Assembly (NCBI RefSeq): GCF_003076475.1
Contig: NZ_CP020919.1
Location: 3,906,001 to 3,970,000 of the forward strand
Reading direction: 5' to 3'
Source of the DNA: Flavobacterium kingsejongi
GTDB lineage: Bacteria > Bacteroidota > Bacteroidia > Flavobacteriales > Flavobacteriaceae
DNA length: 64,000 nucleotides
Shown here: positions 1 to 7,924 of the stretch, one piece after another
Position numbering within the stretch: position 1 is the first letter of the stretch
How the letters are laid out: each line of letters opens with the position of its first letter
Notes under the pieces: generated by a model
Told to the model about the DNA's origin: nothing
What the model saw: only the letters and a program-made list of their open reading frames with translations
Databases searched by the model: none
Made by a program: the position numbers and the translations under genes

Positions 1-1
1 T

Positions 2-2032
2 GAAAAAAGTGATAAAGTAGCCCTAAACCTTACCCTAAAAGAAGGATTTAAGAGACAATGGTTTGGAAATATTAACGCCGGGTATGGCCTCGCCTCTGAA
101 AATAGGTATGAGGTAAAAAGTAATCTGATGAACTTTGGCAAACAGGCCAAATATTATTTCCTTACCAATTTAAACAATACCGGTATGGATGCTACAGGAG
201 ATATAGACAACCTGATAAGGCCGTATCGTTTTGGGGAACCCGGTGGATTAGGTGATGACCAGACAGCTTATACTTTACTGAATATTTCCGCATCGCTTCC
301 CGATCTAAAGCCCAGTAGGACAACTTTCAATAATGCCGAGTTGCTGTCGCTGAATGCCATTTTTACCATCTCGAAAAAAATGAAATTAAAAACATTGGGA
401 TTCTTCAACTGGGATGAAAATAATTTTTACCGAAATGGCTATGATACTTTCGTGTTAAATGGAGACTCCTTTACCAATACTGAAAATTATCAGATGCGTA
501 AGAAAAAAATAATAGGGTTTGGTAAAATTGAATTTTCTTATGATATTTCTACAACACAGATGTTGGAATACAGCGGCAAATACAATAATGCTTCAGAAAA
601 GACCCATACCGATTTACTTTTCAATAATGACCCAACCAATGAAAACTTACGATCCAAAAATGAGCTCATGGATCATAAAATCAATTACACCTATCGTTTA
701 AATGAGCATCAGGTAATGTTGCTTTCAGGACATTATATCAATGAGAAAACGCCGCAGGGCTATGCGGTTAATCGTTTCTTTTACTCCGATTTATTTACTC
801 CGGCTGCAGCGATAAATAATATCGCACAAAACAGTGAAAACAAAATGGAATACAGAAGTCTCGAAGGCCATTTGCTCCACAAAAGTGAAAACGGAAGTCT
901 TTTTGAGTTTAAATTTGGTAATCAATACCGCAAAGACAGGTTATTATCTTCATTTTATTTAAAAGAAAACCAGGCTGAAATTGCAGCTCCTGAGGGATAT
1001 CAAAACAACAGTGCCTATTTATCTAACGATTTATTCGCCAATGGGCGCTACAACTATAAGTTTCGGCGCTTTACCATCGAAGGAAATTTAGAGTTCCATC
1101 AACTGTACAATAAACTTGATAATACTATAGAAAGTCAAAAGGAAACACCTTTTTTTATAAATCCGAAAATAGGGGTTGAATGGCAGATCAATCAAAAAAA
1201 TAAAATTGTAGCCAACTATTCCCATACGACAACCAATGCACGGATTTTCGATATCTATGACAGTTATGTTCTGACGGGGTTTCGCAACTTTTCAAAAGGA
1301 ACCGGGACATTCAATCAATTAGGGGCTTCATCAGCATTTCTTAATTATACACTCGGCGATTGGGGTGATAAATTCTTTATCAATACCGTAGCCTCCTATA
1401 CTAAAAACAATGATTTTTTTAGTACTAATTCATTCATTAATCCTAACTATGCATTATCTGAAAAAATTATAATCAAAGACCGGGAAAGCTTTCAGGCCGC
1501 AACAAATGTTGATCGCTATCTGAAGTTTATGTCTACAAACTTAAAACTTGAGGCCGGGTTTAGTAAATCAGAATATAAAAATATTGTCAATGATGAATTA
1601 CGTAAAGTTGCTTCCCGCAATTACAATTATGGTGCTGAACTGCGTTCGGGTTTTCGGGGGGTATTTAATTATCACTTGGGAACAAAATGGCTCACTAATT
1701 CTGTAAAAACACCTGCTCTCAATAATTCGTTTACAGACAACCTTACTTTTCTTGACCTTTCTTTTATTTTTAGCAGTAAGTTCAACATACAAATTCAAAC
1801 AGAACGCTACTTTTTCGGTAATTTAGACAAGAACAATAATCGATATTATTTTCTGGATCTTGAAGCCCGGTATGTCATAAAACCCAATAAGCTGACTATC
1901 TTCCTTTCCGGCCAGAATTTATCCAATACCAAAACATTCAGGAACTATACCGTGAGCGACATTAGTATCTCCAGTACCGAGTACCGCCTGATGGAACGTT
2001 ATGGTTTGATAAAACTTGAATACTGCTTCTAA
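2..2032 (+). CDS. TonB-dependent receptor family protein, C-terminal part (5' end outside window)
   Basis: The reading frame is open from the first bases of the window, so the true start lies upstream and about 677 residues are visible. The product is rich in alternating beta-strand segments with aromatic girdle residues and ends in Phe (LIKLEYCF), as expected of a 22-strand outer-membrane barrel. The pattern matches the barrel part of Bacteroidota TonB-dependent receptors or OMP_b-brl proteins that import ligands across the outer membrane. The plug and signal peptide are not in the window, so no substrate can be assigned. A bidirectional terminator follows and the next gene is convergent. 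The family call is fairly safe; the specific role is unknown. Confidence 0.75.
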   Translation, partial: EKSDKVALNLTLKEGFKRQWFGNINAGYGLASENRYEVKSNLMNFGKQAKYYFLTNLNNTGMDATGDIDNLIRPYRFGEPGGLGDDQTAYTLLNISASLPDLKPSRTTFNNAELLSLNAIFTISKKMKLKTLGFFNWDENNFYRNGYDTFVLNGDSFTNTENYQMRKKKIIGFGKIEFSYDISTTQMLEYSGKYNNASEKTHTDLLFNNDPTNENLRSKNELMDHKINYTYRLNEHQVMLLSGHYINEKTPQGYAVNRFFYSDLFTPAAAINNIAQNSENKMEYRSLEGHLLHKSENGSLFEFKFGNQYRKDRLLSSFYLKENQAEIAAPEGYQNNSAYLSNDLFANGRYNYKFRRFTIEGNLEFHQLYNKLDNTIESQKETPFFINPKIGVEWQINQKNKIVANYSHTTTNARIFDIYDSYVLTGFRNFSKGTGTFNQLGASSAFLNYTLGDWGDKFFINTVASYTKNNDFFSTNSFINPNYALSEKIIIKDRESFQAATNVDRYLKFMSTNLKLEAGFSKSEYKNIVNDELRKVASRNYNYGAELRSGFRGVFNYHLGTKWLTNSVKTPALNNSFTDNLTFLDLSFIFSSKFNIQIQTERYFFGNLDKNNNRYYFLDLEARYVIKPNKLTIFLSGQNLSNTKTFRNYTVSDISISSTEYRLMERYGLIKLEYCF

Positions 2033-2045
2033 AAAAGCAATAAAA

Positions 2046-2067
2046 AAAGCACCGAATCCGGTGCTTT
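2046..2067. terminator. Bidirectional intrinsic terminator
   Basis: A 9-bp perfect stem (AAAGCACCG/CGGTGCTTT) with loop AATC sits between convergent genes. A-run on the left and T-rich sequence on the right suit both directions. Confidence 0.85.
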
Positions 2068-2091
2068 CTTATATTTTAAAACTATAGTAAT

Positions 2092-3261
2092 TTAAGCTTT
2101 ACGTCGTGTACGTTCTGTTTTTAATAGCGTCAGTTCACGGCTTGTTTGCCCGGCTACAGAAGTATTTTCCTCTGCACGGCGGATCAGGTAAGGCATCACA
2201 TCGCGAACCGGTCCAAAAGGAAGGTATTTCGCCACATTATATCCCGCTTCTGCCAGGTTATAACTGATATTATCACTCATTCCATACAACTGCCCGAACC
2301 AAACCCGGTGATCGCCTTTGGCAATACCATTTTCCTGCATCAGCTGCATGAGTTTGTACGAACTGTCTTCGTTGTGTGTTCCTGCAAAAATGGACATCTT
2401 TTCCAGGTGTTCTACCATATAAGCTACAGCAGCATCATAATTGATATCCGTTGCTTCTTTGGACACACAAATTGGTGAAGTATAACCTTTTTCTTCGGCA
2501 CGTTTATTTTCTTTTTCCATATACGCTCCACGAACCAGTTTCATTCCGATATAAAACCCTTCCGTTTTCGCTTGTTCGTGCAGTTTTTTCAAATAATCCA
2601 AACGATCCCAACGGTACATTTGCAGTGTATTAAAAACGATCGCTTTCTCCTTATTATACTTCCGCATCATCTCGGTCACCAGTGCGTCAGCAGCATCCTG
2701 CATCCAGCTCTCTTCCCCATCAATCAATAATGCCACATCTTTTTCATGGGCTGTTTTGCATACTAAGTCAAAACGGGTCACTACTCTTTGCCATTCCGCC
2801 GCCTCTTCAGCATTAAGCGTCTGGCCTTCACCCAATTTCTCATACAATTCAAATCGGCCTAAACCTGTAGGCTTAAAAACCGCAAAAGGAATTGCCTGGC
2901 GTTCTTTTGCAAATTCGATGGTTTTCAGGGTCATATCCAATGCCAGGTCAAACTGGCTCTCTTCTTCTTTCCCTTCAACAGAATAATCCAATACCGAAGA
3001 AACCCCTTTCGTGTACATTTTATCCACTACCGAAAGACAATCATCCTCACTCACACCGCCACAAAAATGGTCAAAAACAGTAGCACGGATCAATCCTTCT
3101 ACCGGTAAATGCGCTTTTAGTGCAAAATTAGTCACTGCTGTACCAATCCGCACCAGAGGCTGGGAATCAATCATTTTAAACAAAAAATAAGCCCTGTCGA
3201 GCTCCGTATCACTTTTTAGGGCAAATGCGACTTGTGTATTGTTGAATATTTTTTCCATCAT
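2092..3261 (-). CDS. Proline dehydrogenase
   Basis: FAD-dependent enzyme that oxidises proline to pyrroline-5-carboxylate, feeding electrons to the quinone pool. At 389 residues it is the stand-alone monofunctional form, not PutA. Signature segments are visible: LQMYRWDRLDYLKKL, GMKLVRGAYMEKE (substrate/flavin region), GTHNEDS, and the C-terminal VRDVMPYLIRRAEEN with the paired arginines that bind the proline carboxylate. Two adjacent ATGs (3261 and 3258) could start it. It is convergent with the receptor fragment and divergent from the aroB region. No partner P5C dehydrogenase gene is in the window. Confidence 0.93.
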   Translation of the reverse strand: MMEKIFNNTQVAFALKSDTELDRAYFLFKMIDSQPLVRIGTAVTNFALKAHLPVEGLIRATVFDHFCGGVSEDDCLSVVDKMYTKGVSSVLDYSVEGKEEESQFDLALDMTLKTIEFAKERQAIPFAVFKPTGLGRFELYEKLGEGQTLNAEEAAEWQRVVTRFDLVCKTAHEKDVALLIDGEESWMQDAADALVTEMMRKYNKEKAIVFNTLQMYRWDRLDYLKKLHEQAKTEGFYIGMKLVRGAYMEKENKRAEEKGYTSPICVSKEATDINYDAAVAYMVEHLEKMSIFAGTHNEDSSYKLMQLMQENGIAKGDHRVWFGQLYGMSDNISYNLAEAGYNVAKYLPFGPVRDVMPYLIRRAEENTSVAGQTSRELTLLKTERTRRKA

Positions 3262-3397
3262 AATTTTAATAATGCTGCAAATATAAATAGTATAAAACTA
3301 TTTTTTCTTAAAAATTGCCTTATTTTACCCGTTCTAAAAACGGAATTATTTAATTTTGTCCGGGAGCAAAAGTTCCGGCATATTTTTGGGTGTATTT

Positions 3398-3467
3398 CCC
3401 GCTGTAAGCTGTATCTTTTGGCTCAGAACCCCGGAGCCAAAAGGATACCCGCAACCATCGGGGCTAA
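3398..3467 (-). repeat. Dispersed intergenic hairpin element, copy 1
   Basis: On the minus strand this reads TAGCCCCGA..GCGGGTATCC, a stem of about 14 bp (GAGCCAAAAG pairing with CTTTTGGCTC), then GATACAG..TACAGCGGG. A second copy with the same layout lies at 19582-19673. It lies in the 296-bp gap before aroB, which otherwise holds no gene I can support. It looks like a non-coding repeat family spread between genes. Confidence 0.6.
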
Positions 3468-3557
3468 AGGATCACAAAAGGTTCGAAAGAAACCCCGCTC
3501 CGACACTAATACAAATGAAAATACCAATGCCTGCGCGACAGGAAAATCCAATACCTT

Positions 3558-4625
3558 ATGCAAACCATACAAGCCAACGGTTACGAAGTCGTTTTCAACC
3601 AGCACGGATATGAAGTGTTAAACGCGTTGTTACCGGAGAAAAAATATTCCAAAATATTTATTTTAGCCGATACCATCACTTCCGAATATTGCCTCCCCCT
3701 GTTCCTGCAGCAACTCGCTACAGAAACAGCGATCGAAATTATCGAATTTGAAACCGGCGAAGCCTTTAAGAATATTGAAACCTGTGTGGAAATATGGAAT
3801 GTACTCACAGAATTGGGAGCCGATCGCAAAAGCCTCATGATTAATGTTGGCGGTGGCGTAGTGACTGATCTGGGTGGTTTTGTAGCTTCTACCTTTAAAA
3901 GAGGGATTGATTTTATCAATGTCCCTACCACACTCCTTTCGATGGTCGATGCTTCCGTTGGTGGTAAAAATGGGATTGACCTCGGCAATCTCAAAAACCA
4001 GATTGGAATTATTAATGTCCCACAACTGGTATTGATCGATACCGACTACCTGGATACTTTACCCAAAGAGCAACTGCGCTCCGGACTGGCAGAAATGCTC
4101 AAGCATGGCCTTATCTATGACAAAGCCTACTGGACCCAGTTTGCCGACCTTAGTACACTCGATCTTGCCGATCTTGATACATTGATCTATGATTCGGTAG
4201 TGATCAAAAACAAAATTGTACAGCAGGACCCTACAGAAAAAGGAATCCGGAAAGCATTGAATTTCGGACATACACTCGGACATGCGATAGAAAGCTATTT
4301 CCTGGAAAATGAAAATAAGAAAACCTTGCTGCACGGCGAAGCTATTGCAGCCGGAATGATCCTGGAAAGCTATATTGCCATGGAGAAAAATCTACTGACA
4401 GATGCAGAATACTCAGAGATCAAGCGCGGTATCCAGAATGTTTTTGAAGACATCATTTTCGAGAAAAGAGACCTTGCCCCTATACTGGAACTCCTGATTC
4501 ATGACAAGAAAAATGAATACGGTACAATACAATTTGCGCTGCTTGATGGCATCGGAAAAACAGCCCTTAATCAAACGGTTGACAATGAATTAATTAACAT
4601 GGCTTTTGAAGATTATAAATCTTAA
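3558..4625 (+). CDS. aroB: 3-dehydroquinate synthase
   Basis: Second step of the shikimate pathway: NAD- and metal-dependent cyclisation of DAHP to 3-dehydroquinate in the cytoplasm. The 355-residue length fits the family. Visible motifs include the NAD-binding NVGGGVVTDLGGFVAS, the region NVPTTLLSMVDASVGGKNG, and the metal ligands in LRSGLAEMLKHG (Glu), NFGHTLGHAIE (His) and LLHGEA (His). The ATG at 3558 gives a normal N-terminus. It stands alone; the next gene downstream has its own promoter. Confidence 0.97.
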   Translation: MQTIQANGYEVVFNQHGYEVLNALLPEKKYSKIFILADTITSEYCLPLFLQQLATETAIEIIEFETGEAFKNIETCVEIWNVLTELGADRKSLMINVGGGVVTDLGGFVASTFKRGIDFINVPTTLLSMVDASVGGKNGIDLGNLKNQIGIINVPQLVLIDTDYLDTLPKEQLRSGLAEMLKHGLIYDKAYWTQFADLSTLDLADLDTLIYDSVVIKNKIVQQDPTEKGIRKALNFGHTLGHAIESYFLENENKKTLLHGEAIAAGMILESYIAMEKNLLTDAEYSEIKRGIQNVFEDIIFEKRDLAPILELLIHDKKNEYGTIQFALLDGIGKTALNQTVDNELINMAFEDYKS

Positions 4626-4645
4626 TATTTTTTTAATAAAAATGG

Positions 4646-4677
4646 TTGCTTTGCAGCTATAATATTTTTTACATTTG
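4646..4677 (+). promoter_or_regulatory. Bacteroidota-type promoter upstream of speA leader
   Basis: TTG at 4646-4648 and TACATTTG (TAnnTTTG) at 4670-4677 with a 21-base spacer. Transcription would start near 4683, leaving a leader of about 235 bases before speA. Confidence 0.5.
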
Positions 4678-4681
4678 CCCG

Positions 4682-4861
4682 ATGCGAAAAAACAAAAACT
4701 ACCGATTCCAATCTCCCAAAGAGACCGAAAACAATAGTGCTTTCCAGAAGCTGTTGTGCCGGTTATTTTCGGTGAAAGGCATCCATAATTTTGATATTTT
4801 TCAATACTGCAATACCTATCAGGTAAAACTGCCTATCATTTACGCTAACATCAGGGTTTGA
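4682..4861 (+). CDS. Possible 59-residue leader ORF upstream of speA
   Basis: An ATG at 4682 lies at the predicted transcription start and opens a 59-codon frame (MRKNKNYRFQSPKE...) ending 58 bp before speA. I recognise no domain. It is basic at the N-terminus and has no signal peptide. It could be a real small gene, a translated leader controlling speA, or chance coding in a structured leader; a short perfect inverted repeat (ATAGGA/TCCTAT) follows its stop. Confidence is low. Confidence 0.25.
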   Translation: MRKNKNYRFQSPKETENNSAFQKLLCRLFSVKGIHNFDIFQYCNTYQVKLPIIYANIRV

Positions 4862-4918
4862 AAATAGGATTTCCTATCCGTTTTCACAGCAATTAACTTT
4901 AAATCCCCTGACGACTAA

Positions 4919-6319
4919 ATGAATACAAAATATTTTGACCTGATCAACCAGACTTTCTATTTCCCACAGGAAGAATTCAAACTCAACAAAGACAACCTTC
5001 AGTTCCACAATATCGACCTGATGCGCCTTGTAGAGCAATACGGAACCCCATTAAAGTTCACTTATCTGCCACAGATTTCCACGAACATCAACAAAGCCAA
5101 AAGCTGGTTCCGGAAAGCTATGGAAAAAAACAAGTACGAAGGTAAATACTACTATTGCTACTGTACAAAAAGCTCTCATTTTGAATACATCATGAATGAA
5201 GCTTTCAAAAACAACATCCATATTGAAACTTCCTCCGCTTTTGACGTGAATATCGTTGAAAACCTTTTGGAAACAGGAAAAATAAATAAAAATACCTTTG
5301 TGATCTGTAACGGTTTCAAAAGAGACCAGTACATTGACAACATTGCACGACTGATCAATAATGGGCACAACAAAACCATTCCGATCATCGATAATTACGA
5401 AGAACTTGATTTATTGCAAAATGCCATTGATGGCAAATTCAAAATCGGGATTCGTATTGCAGCCGAAGAAGAGCCTAAATTCGAGTTTTATACTTCAAGA
5501 CTTGGAATCGGTTACAAAAACATCGTTCCTTTTTACAGAAAGCAAATCCACGAGAATAAAGATGTAGAGTTGAAAATGCTGCACTTCTTTATCAACACCG
5601 GTATTCGCGATACATCCTATTACTGGAATGAGTTGGTAAAATGTCTGAAAGTGTACGTAAACCTGAAAAAAGAATGCCCAAGCCTGGACAGTCTTAATAT
5701 CGGTGGCGGTTTCCCAATCAAAAATTCCCTGGCTTTCGAATACGATTACCAGTACATGATTGATGAAATCATCAACCAGATTAAAATTGCCTGTGAAGAA
5801 GCAGAAGTAGATGTTCCTAATATTTTCACAGAATTCGGTTCGTTTACCGTAGGTGAAAGTGGGGGAGCTATTTACCAGGTGCTGTACCAAAAACAGCAAA
5901 ATGACCGGGAAAAATGGAACATGATTGATTCTTCATTCATTACAACACTTCCTGATACCTGGGCGATTAACAAGCGTTTTATCATGCTGGCCATCAACCG
6001 CTGGAATGACCAGTACGAACGTGTGTTATTAGGCGGCATGACGTGTGATAGCGATGATTATTACAACTCAGAGCAGAACATGAATGCCATTTACCTGCCA
6101 AAATACAACAAAGAGAAACCATTATATATCGGATTTTTTAATACAGGCGCTTACCAGGAAACGATCGGTGGTTACGGTGGACTACACCACTGCCTGATCC
6201 CACAGCCAAAACACATCCTGATCGACAGGGATGAAAATGGGATCCTGGCAACCGAAGTCTTTTCAGAACAACAAAGTTCAGAAGATGTATTAAAAATATT
6301 AGGATACGATAAAAAATAA
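4919..6319 (+). CDS. speA: Arginine decarboxylase, short flavobacterial type
   Basis: PLP-dependent fold-type III decarboxylase converting arginine to agmatine at the head of polyamine synthesis. In 466 residues it shows the PLP-lysine region YCTKSSHFEYI near residue 88, the glycine-rich phosphate loop NIGGGFPIKNS near 260, and the catalytic Cys/Asp segment GGMTCDSDDYY near 380. It is shorter than E. coli SpeA (about 658 residues) and resembles the compact form seen in Bacteroidota. Substrate assignment as arginine rests on this similarity and on the adjacent deoxyhypusine-synthase-like gene 78 bp downstream. No agmatinase gene is visible in the window. Confidence 0.85.
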   Translation: MNTKYFDLINQTFYFPQEEFKLNKDNLQFHNIDLMRLVEQYGTPLKFTYLPQISTNINKAKSWFRKAMEKNKYEGKYYYCYCTKSSHFEYIMNEAFKNNIHIETSSAFDVNIVENLLETGKINKNTFVICNGFKRDQYIDNIARLINNGHNKTIPIIDNYEELDLLQNAIDGKFKIGIRIAAEEEPKFEFYTSRLGIGYKNIVPFYRKQIHENKDVELKMLHFFINTGIRDTSYYWNELVKCLKVYVNLKKECPSLDSLNIGGGFPIKNSLAFEYDYQYMIDEIINQIKIACEEAEVDVPNIFTEFGSFTVGESGGAIYQVLYQKQQNDREKWNMIDSSFITTLPDTWAINKRFIMLAINRWNDQYERVLLGGMTCDSDDYYNSEQNMNAIYLPKYNKEKPLYIGFFNTGAYQETIGGYGGLHHCLIPQPKHILIDRDENGILATEVFSEQQSSEDVLKILGYDKK

Positions 6320-6397
6320 TTTATTTTTGAAAAATAATTTTCTGATATTTATATAACAGAAAAGAAAGCTTGACAAAGAAAACAAAAAACAAAACAA

Positions 6398-7369
6398 ATG
6401 AGTAAAGGACCAATAAGTCAGTTTATTGAAAAATACTACCTGCATTTTAATTCCGCTACTGTTGTAGATGCGGCGAAAGCTTACGAACAACAGCTTCAGA
6501 ACGGTGCAAAAATGATGGTTACCCTGGCCGGTGCGATGAGTACTGCCGAAATCGGAAAAATATTTGCCGAAATGATCCGTAAAGATAAAGTTCAGATCAT
6601 TTCCTGTACAGGTGCCAACCTGGAAGAAGATGTCATGAACCTGGTAGCACATTCTCATTATGAGCGTGTTCCTAACTATCGTGACCTTACACCACAACAG
6701 GAATGGGATTTATTGGAAAGAGGACTTAACCGTGTTACTGACACTTGTATTCCGGAGCATGAAGCTTTCCGCAGACTACAAAAACACATCCATAAAATAT
6801 GGAAAGATGCTGAAGATGCTGGCGAACGCTATTTTCCGCATGAATTCATGTACAAAATGCTGCTTTCCGGCGTACTTGAAGAATACTACGAAATTGACTT
6901 AAAAGATAGCTGGATGTATGCTGCTGCTGAGAAAAACCTCCCGATTATTGTTCCGGGATGGGAAGACAGCACAATGGGTAACATTTTTGCTTCCTATGTA
7001 ATCAAAGGAGAATTAAAAGCTTCTACGGTGAAATCCGGGATCGAATACATGACCTATCTTGCTGACTGGTATAGCAAAAATAGCAGTAAAGGTGTTGGAT
7101 TCTTCCAGATTGGTGGTGGTATTGCAGGAGATTTCCCAATCTGTGTCGTTCCGATGCTGTATCAGGATATGGAAATGCATGATGTACCATTTTGGAGCTA
7201 CTTCTGCCAGATCTCTGACTCAACTACCAGTTACGGTTCCTACTCCGGTGCGGTTCCTAACGAAAAAATTACCTGGGGGAAACTGGATATCAATACCCCA
7301 AAATTTGTTATCGAATCGGATGCTACTATCGTTGCGCCATTAATTTTTGCTTATCTACTAGATTTATAA
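6398..7369 (+). CDS. Deoxyhypusine-synthase-like protein, probable polyamine enzyme
   Basis: The 323-residue product belongs to the deoxyhypusine synthase fold: GAMSTAEIGK, SCTGANLEEDVMNLVAHSHY and a final SYGSYSGAVPNEKITWGKL segment match that family. Eukaryotic enzymes use NAD and spermidine to modify eIF5A; bacteria lack eIF5A, and bacterial homologues are thought to act on free polyamines. In the loop that carries the imine-forming lysine (GGGVVKHH in the human enzyme) this protein reads GGGIAGDF, so the lysine is not at that position. It follows speA at 78 bp and is probably cotranscribed, so agmatine or putrescine chemistry is likely, but the reaction is unknown. Confidence 0.8.
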   Translation: MSKGPISQFIEKYYLHFNSATVVDAAKAYEQQLQNGAKMMVTLAGAMSTAEIGKIFAEMIRKDKVQIISCTGANLEEDVMNLVAHSHYERVPNYRDLTPQQEWDLLERGLNRVTDTCIPEHEAFRRLQKHIHKIWKDAEDAGERYFPHEFMYKMLLSGVLEEYYEIDLKDSWMYAAAEKNLPIIVPGWEDSTMGNIFASYVIKGELKASTVKSGIEYMTYLADWYSKNSSKGVGFFQIGGGIAGDFPICVVPMLYQDMEMHDVPFWSYFCQISDSTTSYGSYSGAVPNEKITWGKLDINTPKFVIESDATIVAPLIFAYLLDL

Positions 7370-7378
7370 TCGATTTTT

Positions 7379-7795
7379 ATGAAAAGAGTTATTGTTGATT
7401 ACGCCAAATTAACCAATGAAATCTTGACCCTATTGGTTGAAAGATTCCCCGACGGATATGATGATTCCAACATTATCCGCTTTAAAAATGCCAAAAATGA
7501 AACCATCGAAGCAGTGGAAGTTCGTACAGAAGATACTATCTATCTCGTAAAAGTAAGTACCAAACTGGCTGACAGAATTGAAAATTTCGATGAAGATATC
7601 GATATTGATGAAGTAGCAGCGCCAATCAAAGGCCTTAAGATCGATGACGACGATGATATCGATGACGACGATGATGATGACGATAAAATCAAAGATTCTG
7701 ATGATGCTGCAGATGGTGAGGATGACGACGATGATGATGACAGGGATACTGAAGATATCGCAGACGAAGAAGATGAAGATGAGGACGAAGATTAA
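7379..7795 (+). CDS. Small acidic protein with poly-Asp C-terminus
   Basis: This 138-residue protein starts 9 bp after the DHS-like gene, so it is probably in the same operon. Residues 1-75 look folded (MKRVIVDYAKLTNEILTLLV..., with a beta-rich middle). From about residue 78 to the end it is almost only Asp and Glu with short basic spacers. Similar flavobacterial proteins have sometimes been labelled DNA primase, which this one does not support: no primase motif is present. A DNA-mimic, a polyamine- or divalent-cation-binding tail, or a chaperone role are conceivable; its position behind polyamine genes is suggestive. Function unknown. Confidence 0.75.
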   Translation: MKRVIVDYAKLTNEILTLLVERFPDGYDDSNIIRFKNAKNETIEAVEVRTEDTIYLVKVSTKLADRIENFDEDIDIDEVAAPIKGLKIDDDDDIDDDDDDDDKIKDSDDAADGEDDDDDDDRDTEDIADEEDEDEDED

Positions 7796-7818
7796 TACAT
7801 CCTACTAAAAATACAATC

Positions 7819-7848
7819 AAAGGAACTCTGTTGAGTTCCTTTTTTTTA
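7819..7848 (+). terminator. Intrinsic terminator of the speA operon
   Basis: 10-bp perfect stem AAAGGAACTC/GAGTTCCTTT with TGTT loop followed by a run of Ts. Confidence 0.9.
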
Positions 7849-7924
7849 TACCGTTATTTTTTTAAAATACACCAATAGCGCCATTTATAACATATTTTAG
7901 TATTTTTACATAAATATATACGCC

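Noticed and set aside
7379..7795. DNA primase
   Set aside because: Some related sequences carry that label, but no primase or TOPRIM motif is present; the acidic tail alone probably caused it.
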